A DNA stretch of 64,000 nucleotides, taken from Agromyces soli (GTDB lineage: Bacteria; Actinomycetota; Actinomycetes; Actinomycetales; Microbacteriaceae). The notes beneath the pieces were generated by a model. That model was not told the DNA's origin. It did not search any database and saw nothing but the letters and a program-made list of their open reading frames with translations. The number at the start of each line of letters is the position of its first letter. Positions within the stretch are counted from its first letter, which is position 1. This document shows positions 1-7,112 of this stretch, piece by piece. Made by a program: the position numbers and the translations under genes. The stretch is taken from the NCBI RefSeq assembly GCF_022811605.1, contig NZ_CP094533.1, positions 2,728,001 to 2,792,000 of the forward strand, in the 5' to 3' direction.

Positions 1-500
1 TCCTGCCGCTGCGTGCGCCACCGGTCGAGATCGCTCTGGAACTGGCGCTTGGTACGTGAAGGACGACGCTGCCACTCGAGCAGGCGGTCGCGGAACTCCG
101 CCACCGCGGGGTCGAGCTGGTAGCCGAACGTCGCGGAGGCGCGCTTCAGTTCGTGCAGCTGATGCGCCGACCAGTTCGCGGCGACATCGGCGCCGCGGAT
201 CGGGAGGGTGCGGACGAGGATGTCGGCCTGCCCGACCGCGCGGTCGGCGAGCACCTGCTCCTGCGGAGTCAGCGAGTTCCACACGGACGCCTCGGTCGCC
301 GCGTCGACGAGAGCGGCGATCGCGGCCGTCTTGAGCTCGCGATCGCGTTGGGCGACCACGCGCTTGACCGCCCCGCTCGCGATCCACGCGGCGAGCAGTC
401 CGGCGGCGAGGACCGCGAGGAAGAGCACGGCGGCCGAGAAGATCGCGGGCCGCGAGGCGCTCGAGTCGAGCCAGGAGATGAGATCAGTCCACCACTGCAT
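1..500 (-). CDS. Hypothetical membrane-anchored protein (C-terminus outside window)
   Basis: The reading frame starts at ATG 498-500 (protein begins MQWWTDLISWLDSS) and stays open to the window edge, so at least 166 residues are present and the C-terminus is missing. Residues about 18-40 form one strong hydrophobic segment (AIFSAAVLFLAVLAAGLLAA). After it comes a soluble, charged, mostly helical region rich in Arg, Glu and Ala. This suggests a protein anchored by a single N-terminal helix with a cytoplasmic domain. I do not recognise the family and assign no function. It lies upstream of and in the same orientation as nothing visible; the next minus-strand gene is the small unknown at 582-827. 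Confidence 0.65.
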   Translation of the reverse strand, partial: MQWWTDLISWLDSSASRPAIFSAAVLFLAVLAAGLLAAWIASGAVKRVVAQRDRELKTAAIAALVDAATEASVWNSLTPQEQVLADRAVGQADILVRTLPIRGADVAANWSAHQLHELKRASATFGYQLDPAVAEFRDRLLEWQRRPSRTKRQFQSDLDRWRTQRQ

Positions 501-581
501 GAGCGCAGCGTAACCGCCGCACCGGCGTGCGCCGGAGCGTGCGCGCGGCGTGCCACGAAGCCGCTTCGCCGGGTCGTCGGA

Positions 582-827
582 TCAGCGGAAGACCTCGGCC
601 GCGTCACGCGGCGACCAGAACTCGCCGAGCTCGATGCCCTGCCGGCCGCCCGGGAGGACGCGCCGCGAACTGAAGCGCTCGACGCCGCCGATCTCGCGCC
701 GGCGGATATGGCCGAGCAGCGCGCCGTCGCTCGCCGCGACCCGCCAGAGGTCGGGCGCTGCCGCAGCGAAGCTCAGACCGGGGATGCGGTCGGGGAACGG
801 CTCACGGATCGAGATGGTCATGGACAT
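582..827 (-). CDS. Small hypothetical protein, 81 aa
   Basis: The frame opens at ATG 825-827 behind a good Shine-Dalgarno sequence (GAGGAG four bases upstream) and encodes MSMTISIREPFPDRIPG and so on, ending DAAEVFR. A second in-frame ATG at 819-821 is an alternative start. The protein has no membrane segment and mixes hydrophobic and Arg-rich stretches. The family is not recognised. Longer frames on both strands cover the same bases, but the SD and compact codon use favour this short one. It may be co-transcribed with the minus-strand gene at 1-500, 81 bases downstream. Confidence 0.55.
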   Translation of the reverse strand: MSMTISIREPFPDRIPGLSFAAAAPDLWRVAASDGALLGHIRRREIGGVERFSSRRVLPGGRQGIELGEFWSPRDAAEVFR

Positions 828-1094
828 GTCGCTCCTCTTCTCTCGTGCAGCCGGCCCTGCGTCTTCTTTCGAAGCTACGGGCGACCGCCGACATCGCCCG
901 GGGCGGCGGGCGGGCGCGCTCGTCCCCACCCGCGCGCACCGCTCCGGCGTTCTCCACAGAAGCGCGCCCCGCGCCGCAGGGACGGATCGCCCCCCGAGAG
1001 GCTGAGTCGCACGCGGCATCCGGGGCGATCCCGGCACGAGCGCTCCGGATGCCGCCAGGGCGCCGAGCGGCGGCGCCCGGAGAGCGAGGAGACC

Positions 1095-1616
1095 ATGAAC
1101 GAGGACAACATCGCCGTGACCGGCATCGTCGGCAGCGACCCGCGCACGTATGTGACCGCGAAGGGAGTGCCGATCGTGTCGTTCCGGCTCGCCTCCTCGC
1201 GACGCGTGTTCGACCGCGAGCGGGGCGAGTGGCACGATGGCGAGACCAATTGGTACACCGTGTCGGCGTTCCGGAGGCTGGCCGACCATGTCGGCTTCTC
1301 GGTGCGCAAAGGCGAGCACGTCGTCGTCACCGGGCGCCTGCGTATCCGCGCGTGGCAGACCGCGGAGCGCCAGGGCACCACGGCCGAGATCGACGCCGAG
1401 GCGATCGGTCATGACCTCAACTGGGCGATGACCCGGCCGCGACGCATCCAGCCCGGTGTGAACGATGAAGTGCAAGCGATCGTCGCGAGCGCCGAACCCG
1501 GCGTCGAGGTGGCGGAGCACACTGACGAGCTCGACGAGCTCGAAGAGCTCGACGACGGCGAGAACGAGCGAGGCTTCGATGATGCCTTCCAGGCGCTCGC
1601 CGGACCGAGCACCTAG
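1095..1616 (+). CDS. ssb: Single-stranded DNA-binding protein
   Basis: Encodes 173 residues with an OB-fold SSB domain over roughly residues 3-105 (ITGxVGxDP-like start, then VSFRLASSRRVFDRERGEW, TNWYTVSAF and KGEHVVVTGRLRIR, the usual SSB landmarks). SSB binds single-stranded DNA during replication and repair as a tetramer. The C-terminal third is a short acidic linker (DELDELEELDDGENERGF) ending ALAGPST. It lacks the canonical acidic DDDLPF/DDEIPF tip that recruits partner proteins. This, and its position away from rpsF/rplI, suggest a secondary SSB paralogue. The ATG at 1095 follows GAGGAG and is the natural start; a longer upstream extension of the frame is low-complexity Arg-rich and not credible. 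Confidence 0.88.
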   Translation: MNEDNIAVTGIVGSDPRTYVTAKGVPIVSFRLASSRRVFDRERGEWHDGETNWYTVSAFRRLADHVGFSVRKGEHVVVTGRLRIRAWQTAERQGTTAEIDAEAIGHDLNWAMTRPRRIQPGVNDEVQAIVASAEPGVEVAEHTDELDELEELDDGENERGFDDAFQALAGPST

Positions 1617-1660
1617 ACTCTTGGGGTGCGGCGATCGCCGCCCCGAACGAGGAGCGAGCG

Positions 1661-2146
1661 ATGCGACGGCGAGTGGGTCAGGCGGCGGGCGCAGCGGCGC
1701 TGACCCTCGCGACCGCGGTCCTCCTGGCCGGCTGCTTCGGGGGCGCCCCCACCCCGAGCGAGAGTGCACGGCCGAGCCCCGACGCGAGCACGCCGCCGAC
1801 CACGGTCGCGCCGCTCGTGCTGCAGCCCGACGCCTCGGCCGAAGAGAACCTGCCGTTCTTCGATCAGGTGAACGCCGGTGTCGTCGCCGCGAACGCCGCT
1901 GCCGGCGGGCGCGACTTCATCGACGCCCTCGTCGCCGCCGGCTTCGACAAGGCGGCGATGTCGCTGACCTCCGATCAGACGACCCTCGGCGAGCCCGCCG
2001 ACTCGATCCAGTTCGCCGTCGCCTTCCAGGGCGCCTGCCTCGTCGGGCAGTACGGACCGAAGTCGGGCGGCTACCACGGGGCGGTGCGCCCAGTGCTCGG
2101 CAGCGGCGGATGCCTCATCGGACAGACCCGGCCCATAGACTGGTAG
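1661..2146 (+). CDS. Lipoprotein of unknown function (possibly DUF6993)
   Basis: Encodes 161 residues with a clear lipoprotein signal: basic MRRRVGQ, a hydrophobic stretch, and the lipobox LLAGC with the lipidated Cys near residue 25. A Ser/Pro/Thr-rich linker follows. The conserved-looking domain from about residue 60 (LPFFDQVNAGVVAAN, FIDALVAAGFDKAAM, SLTSDQTTLGEPADSIQFAV) contains two further Cys that could form a disulfide outside the membrane (GACLVGQYG, GGCLIGQ). It resembles small actinobacterial lipoproteins of the DUF6993 type, recalled rather than searched. The gene ends 5 bases before ettA and is probably co-transcribed with it, though no functional tie is known. Confidence 0.75.
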   Translation: MRRRVGQAAGAAALTLATAVLLAGCFGGAPTPSESARPSPDASTPPTTVAPLVLQPDASAEENLPFFDQVNAGVVAANAAAGGRDFIDALVAAGFDKAAMSLTSDQTTLGEPADSIQFAVAFQGACLVGQYGPKSGGYHGAVRPVLGSGGCLIGQTRPIDW

Positions 2147-2151
2147 ACGAC

Positions 2152-3834
2152 ATGGCTGAATACATTTACTCGATGGTGCGCGCCCGCAAGGCGGTCGGCG
2201 ACAAGGTCATTCTCGACGACGTGACGATGGCGTTCCTCCCCGGAGCGAAGATCGGCGTCGTCGGCCCGAACGGGGCGGGAAAGTCCACGATCCTGAAGAT
2301 CATGGCCGGACTCGACCAGCCCTCCAACGGCGAGGCGCGGCTCACGCCCGGCTTCTCGGTGGGCATCCTCATGCAGGAGCCCGAGCTCGACGAGTCGAAG
2401 ACGGTGCTCGAGAACGTGCAGGAGGGCGTCGGCCCGATCAAGGGCAAGATCGACCGCTTCAACGAGATCTCGCTGCTGATGGCCGAGCCGGACGCCGACT
2501 TCGATGCACTGCTGGCCGAGATGGGCACGCTGCAGGAGGAGATCGACGCGGCCGACGCATGGGACCTCGACTCCCAGCTCGAGCAGGCGATGGACGCGCT
2601 GCGCTGCCCGCCGGGCGACGAGCAGGTCTCGGTGCTCTCGGGCGGTGAGAAGCGTCGTGTCGCGCTCTGCAAGCTGCTGCTGCAGAAGCCGGACCTGCTG
2701 CTCCTCGACGAGCCGACCAACCACCTCGACGCCGAGAGCGTGCTCTGGCTCGAGCAGCACCTCGCCAAGTACCCCGGCGCCGTGCTCGCCGTCACGCACG
2801 ACCGGTACTTCCTCGACCACGTCGCGGAGTGGATCTGCGAGGTCGACCGCGGTCGGCTCTACCCCTACGAGGGCAACTACTCCACGTACCTCGAGAAGAA
2901 GGCCGAGCGCCTCGAGGTGCAGGGCAAGAAGGACCAGAAGCTCCAGAAGCGCCTGCGCGAAGAACTCGACTGGGTCCGCTCCAACGCCAAGGGGCGCCAG
3001 GCGAAGTCGAAGGCGCGTCTGGCCCGCTACGAGGAGATGGCGGCCGAGGCCGAGCGCACGCGCAAGCTCGACTTCGAGGAGATCCAGATCCCGCCGGGCC
3101 CGCGCCTGGGCGACATCGTCCTCGAGGCCAAGAACCTGCAGAAGGGCTTCGGCGATCGCAAGCTGATCGACGGCCTGAGCTTCTCGCTGCCGCGCAACGG
3201 CATCGTGGGCATCATCGGCCCGAACGGCGTCGGCAAGACCACGCTCTTCAAGACGATCGTCGGCCTCGAGCCGCTCGACGGCGGCGACTTGAAGATCGGC
3301 GACACGGTCAAGATCTCCTACGTCGACCAGAGCCGCGGCGGCATCGACCCGAAGAAGACGCTCTGGGAGGTCGTGTCCGACGGGCTCGACTACATCCAGG
3401 TCGGCAAGACCGAGGTGCCGAGCCGCGCGTACGTCTCCACGTTCGGCTTCAAGGGCCCCGACCAGCAGAAGCCGGCCGGCGTGCTCTCGGGCGGTGAGCG
3501 CAACCGGCTCAATCTCGCGCTGACGCTCAAGCAGGGCGGCAACCTCCTGCTGCTCGACGAGCCGACCAACGACCTCGACGTCGAGACGCTTTCGAGCCTC
3601 GAGAATGCGCTGCTCGAGTTCCCCGGCTGCGCCGTGGTCATCACCCACGACCGGTGGTTCCTCGACCGCATCGCGACGCACATCCTCGCCTACGAGGGCA
3701 CCGAGCAGGACCCGGCGAACTGGTACTGGTTCGAGGGCAACTTCGAAGCGTACGAGGCGAACAAGGTCGAGCGTCTCGGCGCCGACGCCGCGAAGCCGCA
3801 CCGCTCCACCTACCGCAAGCTCACCCGCGACTGA
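2152..3834 (+). CDS. ettA: Energy-dependent translational throttle protein EttA (ABC-F)
   Basis: Encodes 560 residues, the usual EttA length. Two ABC ATPase domains are visible: Walker A GPNGAGKST at residues 38-46 and GPNGVGKTT near 356, each with an LSGGE signature (first near 162) and a Walker B/LLLDEPTN(H/D)LD stretch. Between them is the arginine- and lysine-rich P-site tRNA interaction motif region (RLREELDWVRSNAKGRQ). There is no membrane domain, as expected for ABC-F proteins, which bind the ribosomal E site and gate elongation according to ATP/ADP. The ATG at 2152 (MAEYIYSMVRARKAVGDK) matches the conserved family start; the much longer open frame upstream is an artefact of GC bias. 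It is followed 1 base later by a thioesterase gene. Confidence 0.95.
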   Translation: MAEYIYSMVRARKAVGDKVILDDVTMAFLPGAKIGVVGPNGAGKSTILKIMAGLDQPSNGEARLTPGFSVGILMQEPELDESKTVLENVQEGVGPIKGKIDRFNEISLLMAEPDADFDALLAEMGTLQEEIDAADAWDLDSQLEQAMDALRCPPGDEQVSVLSGGEKRRVALCKLLLQKPDLLLLDEPTNHLDAESVLWLEQHLAKYPGAVLAVTHDRYFLDHVAEWICEVDRGRLYPYEGNYSTYLEKKAERLEVQGKKDQKLQKRLREELDWVRSNAKGRQAKSKARLARYEEMAAEAERTRKLDFEEIQIPPGPRLGDIVLEAKNLQKGFGDRKLIDGLSFSLPRNGIVGIIGPNGVGKTTLFKTIVGLEPLDGGDLKIGDTVKISYVDQSRGGIDPKKTLWEVVSDGLDYIQVGKTEVPSRAYVSTFGFKGPDQQKPAGVLSGGERNRLNLALTLKQGGNLLLLDEPTNDLDVETLSSLENALLEFPGCAVVITHDRWFLDRIATHILAYEGTEQDPANWYWFEGNFEAYEANKVERLGADAAKPHRSTYRKLTRD

Positions 3835-3835
3835 C

Positions 3836-4315
3836 ATGCGACTGCACGTCCCGACCCCGCTCCGCTGGAGCGACCTGGACGCGTACGGGCACGTCAACAA
3901 CGCCCGGATGCTGAGCCTCCTCGAGGAGGCTCGCATCCAGGCGTTCTGGGTGAACGACGACGGCTCCGTCGAGCACGCCGTGGGCGCCTCCACGGCCGTG
4001 CTCGACGCGACGCCGGGCGCGACGACGGTCACGCTCATCGCGCGGCAGGAGGTCGAGTACCTCGCGCCGATCCCGTATCAGCGGCTCCCGCTCGACATCG
4101 AGCTCTGGATCGGCCATATGGGCGGGGCGAGTCTCGACGTCTGCTACGAGGTGTACTCGCCGCTCGGGGTCGAACCGCGCACGCTCTACACGCGGGCGTC
4201 GACGACGATCGTGCTGGTCGATGCCGCGAGCGAGCGCCCCCGTCGCATCACCGACGAGGAACGAGCCGCCTGGGAACCGTATCTGGAAGAACCGGTGGCC
4301 TTCCGACGACGCTGA
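3836..4315 (+). CDS. Acyl-CoA thioesterase, 4HBT hotdog family (FadM/YbgC-like)
   Basis: Encodes 159 residues with the N-terminal hotdog signature LRWSDLDAYGHVNNARMLSLLEEAR, containing the catalytic Asp and the GHVNN loop typical of YbgC/FadM thioesterases. The core continues with a beta strand pattern (VEYLAPIPYQRLPLDIELWIG). Enzymes of this family hydrolyse acyl-CoA thioesters in the cytoplasm; the chain length cannot be read from sequence. The ATG at 3836 is one base past the ettA stop, so translation is probably coupled to ettA. It converges with the DUF2231 gene 12 bases downstream. Confidence 0.85.
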   Translation: MRLHVPTPLRWSDLDAYGHVNNARMLSLLEEARIQAFWVNDDGSVEHAVGASTAVLDATPGATTVTLIARQEVEYLAPIPYQRLPLDIELWIGHMGGASLDVCYEVYSPLGVEPRTLYTRASTTIVLVDAASERPRRITDEERAAWEPYLEEPVAFRRR

Positions 4316-4327
4316 GCGCCGCGCGCG

Positions 4328-4816
4328 TCACTGCTGCAGCGGATCCTCGCTGAAGCCGCCCTCCCAGACGGCACGGCTGCCGGACTCGCCGATCGAGACG
4401 AGCGTCAGCACGGTGCCCGTCCCGACGGCGAGGGCCGCGACCGCCAGCACGGCGGACACCGCGAGGCGCGCCCCGCGGCCGGTGAGTCGCCGTTCGCCGA
4501 GCGCCCACACGGCCACCGCCAGCGCGACGGCGAGCAGCCCCACGAGCCACGGCACGATGGACTCGCCGCGTGCGGTGTGGTCCTGGATGAGCGGCGCCGG
4601 CGGGACCCGCACCTCGAGCCACTTCCCGGCCTCGATGGTGACGAGTCCGATCGGCAGCAGCAGCGCGGTGCCGAGCAGCGTCGGCAGCCAGAGCGTCCGT
4701 CGTGCCCGCGGCCAGACCGCGAGCACGACGAGCAGCAGCGCGCACAGCGGCGTGAGCACGAGGACCGCATGCACGAGCAGCACGTGCAGCGGCAGGCCCG
4801 CGATCTGGTAGTTCAC
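4328..4816 (-). CDS. DUF2231-type four-helix membrane protein
   Basis: Encodes 162 residues from a GTG start (4814-4816). The N-terminus (GLPLHVLLVHAVLVLTPLCA) carries the HxxxxHxxL-like pattern typical of DUF2231 proteins, whose paired histidines have been suggested to hold haem or metal. Four hydrophobic helices can be drawn at about residues 8-33, 41-60, 87-105 and 117-140. The start lies 4 bases after the stop of the Rieske lipoprotein gene, so the two form an operon. A small quinone- or haem-linked redox pair at the membrane is a reasonable inference, but no electron partner is visible here. Confidence 0.8.
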   Translation of the reverse strand: MNYQIAGLPLHVLLVHAVLVLTPLCALLLVVLAVWPRARRTLWLPTLLGTALLLPIGLVTIEAGKWLEVRVPPAPLIQDHTARGESIVPWLVGLLAVALAVAVWALGERRLTGRGARLAVSAVLAVAALAVGTGTVLTLVSIGESGSRAVWEGGFSEDPLQQ

Positions 4817-4820
4817 TGGC

Positions 4821-5303
4821 TCACCCGGAGACGACGACGCGGTCCCCGTCGACCTCGACCGGGATCGCGGTCAGCGGCTGCAAGGCTGGGCCCTGCAGCA
4901 CGTCGCCGGTCGCGGCGTCGTACTTCGAGCCGTGGCAGGGGCAGTCGAACTCGGCCCCCGCCGCCGCGACCACGCACTGCTGGTGGGTGCAGATGGCGCT
5001 GAAGGCCATCACGGTCCCCGCCGTGGGCTGAGACACGAGGAGCGCCTCGCCATCCACCGTCGCCGACACGCTCCCGCCGACGGGGACGTCGGCGAGCTTC
5101 ACCAGCTCGCTGCCCGGCGCCAGTGCAGCGCCGGACTCGCCGCCGCTGCTCCCGCCTCCGGCAGCGCCGGAGCCGCCGGTCGATCCGGAATCGCCGGTGC
5201 CGCCGGAGGGCCCGCCGGTGGCGCAGGCCGCGAGCGCGAGCGCGCCGCCGGAGCCGCCGAGCGCGATGAGCGCGCGTCGGCTGAGTCGAGTGGAATCGGA
5301 CAT
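4821..5303 (-). CDS. Rieske [2Fe-2S] lipoprotein
   Basis: Encodes 160 residues. The N-terminus SRRALIALGGSGGALALAAC combines a twin-arginine motif with a lipobox (LAAC, Cys near residue 27), so the protein is probably exported folded by Tat with its cluster and then lipidated. A long Gly/Ser linker (residues ~30-60) leads to a Rieske domain with both cluster motifs: CTHQQC and CPCHGSKYD, giving two Cys and two His ligands. These small actinobacterial Rieske proteins are distinct from the QcrA subunit of the bc1 complex, which has membrane helices. It is the first gene of a two-gene operon with the DUF2231 protein. A strong GGAGG-type SD (rc of cctcctc) precedes ATG 5301-5303. Confidence 0.88.
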   Translation of the reverse strand: MSDSTRLSRRALIALGGSGGALALAACATGGPSGGTGDSGSTGGSGAAGGGSSGGESGAALAPGSELVKLADVPVGGSVSATVDGEALLVSQPTAGTVMAFSAICTHQQCVVAAAGAEFDCPCHGSKYDAATGDVLQGPALQPLTAIPVEVDGDRVVVSG

Positions 5304-5452
5304 CGGCGACCTCCTCGTCCCCGACCTCGGCGGGCCGGTGAGCCGATTCTGCCGCAACTCGGCCAGCCGTGGAGGAATCCTCAGCGCGCGTCCAGCTCCG
5401 TGAGTGGCCGGAGCCGGGCGGCGCGGGCGACCCGAGCCGAGGGAGACGCGGC

Positions 5453-6334
5453 TCAGTCGAAGGCGCCCGGATCGGGCACCCGCACCATGCCCTCCTGCGC
5501 CACGCTCGCGACCAGCATCCCGTCGCGGGTGTAGATCCGACCGAGCGACAGGCCGCGGCCACCGGCCGCCGACGGCGACTCCTGCGTGTACAGGAGCCAC
5601 TCGTCGACGCGCGCATCGCGGTGCCACCACATGGCGTGGTCGAGGCTCGCGATCTTCAGGCCCGGAGTCGTCCAGGCGACCCCGTGCGCGCGGAGGATCG
5701 GCTCGAGGATCGAATAGTCGCTCGCGTAGGCGAGGGCGGCGCGGTGCTGGTTCGGGTCGTCCGGCAGTCGGCCGAAGGCGCGCATCCAGACGGCCTGCCT
5801 GGGCACCCGCTCGCCCTCGACCTCGAGGTAGATGGGCGAGGGCACATGACGCATGTCGAACGCCCGCTCGCTGGCCCAGTACCGGGCGACGTCGTGGTCG
5901 ACCGTGCCGAGCACGTCGGCGGTGGACGGCAGGCCCTCCGGGTCCGGCAGGTCGGCGGGCATCGCCAGCTGGTGCTCGAGCCCCTCGTCGCGGGTCTGGA
6001 AGGAGGCGATGAGTGAGAGGATCGGCTCGCCGTTCTGGAACGCGTGCGTGCGCCTCGTGGAGAACGAGCGACCGTCGTGCAGGCGGTCCACGGAGAACGT
6101 GATGGGGTGCTCGACGTCGCCCGGGCGCAGGAAGTAGCCGTGCATCGAGTGGATGACCCGTTCGGGCTCGACCGTGTGCATCGCCGCCATGAGGGACTGG
6201 GCGAGCACCTGTCCGCCGAACACGCGACCGAGCGGCATCCACTGCGACGGGCCGGTGAAGATGTCCTCGGTGGTGCGCGCGCCCGTGTTCGTGAGGTGGA
6301 GCGTGCTCAACAGTCCGTCGATGGGTCCGTTCAC
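5453..6334 (-). CDS. tesB: Acyl-CoA thioesterase II (TesB family)
   Basis: Encodes 293 residues, the normal TesB length, with two tandem hotdog folds. Recognisable landmarks are the N-terminal RVFGGQVLAQSLMAA, the middle HSMHGYFLRPGD and SFSTRRTHAFQNG, and the C-terminal SLDHAMWWH with the catalytic Asp and the following LLYTQESPSAAGGRGLSLG. TesB hydrolyses medium and long-chain acyl-CoAs. I chose GTG 6332-6334 (protein begins MNGPIDGLLSTL) because GGAGG lies 6 bases upstream; the open frame continues upstream but without family similarity. It is divergent from the gene at 6425. Confidence 0.92.
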   Translation of the reverse strand: MNGPIDGLLSTLHLTNTGARTTEDIFTGPSQWMPLGRVFGGQVLAQSLMAAMHTVEPERVIHSMHGYFLRPGDVEHPITFSVDRLHDGRSFSTRRTHAFQNGEPILSLIASFQTRDEGLEHQLAMPADLPDPEGLPSTADVLGTVDHDVARYWASERAFDMRHVPSPIYLEVEGERVPRQAVWMRAFGRLPDDPNQHRAALAYASDYSILEPILRAHGVAWTTPGLKIASLDHAMWWHRDARVDEWLLYTQESPSAAGGRGLSLGRIYTRDGMLVASVAQEGMVRVPDPGAFD

Positions 6335-6424
6335 CCGTGCCTCCAGCGAAAAGCTCCGATGCGCTCCGGATCGAGCGCGCGGCGCGGCCGTCCGGCCGCC
6401 GCCCCTTGGTAGTTTAGACAGGAC

Positions 6425-7105
6425 ATGGTTCAGCACTTCACGCTCGCCGACAGCCTGTCGCTCGGCGACCTGCACACGTATCTGCAGCGCGCCGCTCGCG
6501 TCGACGAGGGCTCGGTGCGGCTCATCGCCGGTTCCGGCATCCTCGCCGTGTACTCGGCGATCCTGTATCCCCGCGGCATCCTCGACGAGACCCCCACCGT
6601 GCTCGGCCTGCGCACCTTCGCGCTCGAGGAGACCGAGGACTTCGACATCGTCGTGCCGCTCCGATCCTTGACGGACCGCATCGCGCGGGCGAAGGCCGAC
6701 GTCGACCCCGACGACCCGTCGCGTCCGGTGACCATGTCGCGCCCGCACGAAGTGAGCACGGTGACCTGGGCCGGCATCTCGCCGCCGCGCGGCGGCTGGC
6801 GCTCGATCGGGTCCACCGACGCCGCCACCCTCGAACGGGCCGCTCGCGCCGGGATCGACGAAGTCGCCGAGGCGATCCCCGACGGCACCGGCGAGCAGCT
6901 CGTGCAGCGGGTCCGTTCCGAGGTCTGGGGCCGCGGGGTCGAGGGGCTCGAGTACGTTCCGGCGGGCGCCGCGTTCGCGACCTTCAGCCTCGGCTTCCTC
7001 GGCGATGACGAGGTGTCGATGTTCGAGACCGGTCCGTGGACCAGGCTCTCGACGAAGCGAGGCCACGTGCTGGTGCGTCAGCGGCCCTGGTCGCTGAAGA
7101 GCTGA
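6425..7105 (+). CDS. Conserved hypothetical protein, 226 aa
   Basis: Encodes 226 residues beginning MVQHFTLADSLSLGDLHTYLQRAARVDEGSVRLIAGSG. There is no signal peptide or clear membrane helix. The N-terminal half looks like a mixed alpha/beta domain with a conserved-looking core (ILAVYSAILYPRGILDETPTVLGLRTFAL). The central VTWAGISPPRGGW motif is Trp/Gly/Pro-rich. I do not know the function. A -10-like TAGTTT (6410-6415) lies just upstream and no SD is evident, so the transcript may be leaderless or nearly so. It converges with the FAD dehydrogenase gene, 7 bases downstream. Confidence 0.75.
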   Translation: MVQHFTLADSLSLGDLHTYLQRAARVDEGSVRLIAGSGILAVYSAILYPRGILDETPTVLGLRTFALEETEDFDIVVPLRSLTDRIARAKADVDPDDPSRPVTMSRPHEVSTVTWAGISPPRGGWRSIGSTDAATLERAARAGIDEVAEAIPDGTGEQLVQRVRSEVWGRGVEGLEYVPAGAAFATFSLGFLGDDEVSMFETGPWTRLSTKRGHVLVRQRPWSLKS

Positions 7106-7112
7106 CCGCCCC

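Noticed and set aside
1465-2151. Long N-terminal extension of EttA
   Set aside because: The frame is open but overlaps ssb and the lipoprotein gene and lacks similarity; EttA proteins start at MAEYIYxMxxxRK as at 2152.
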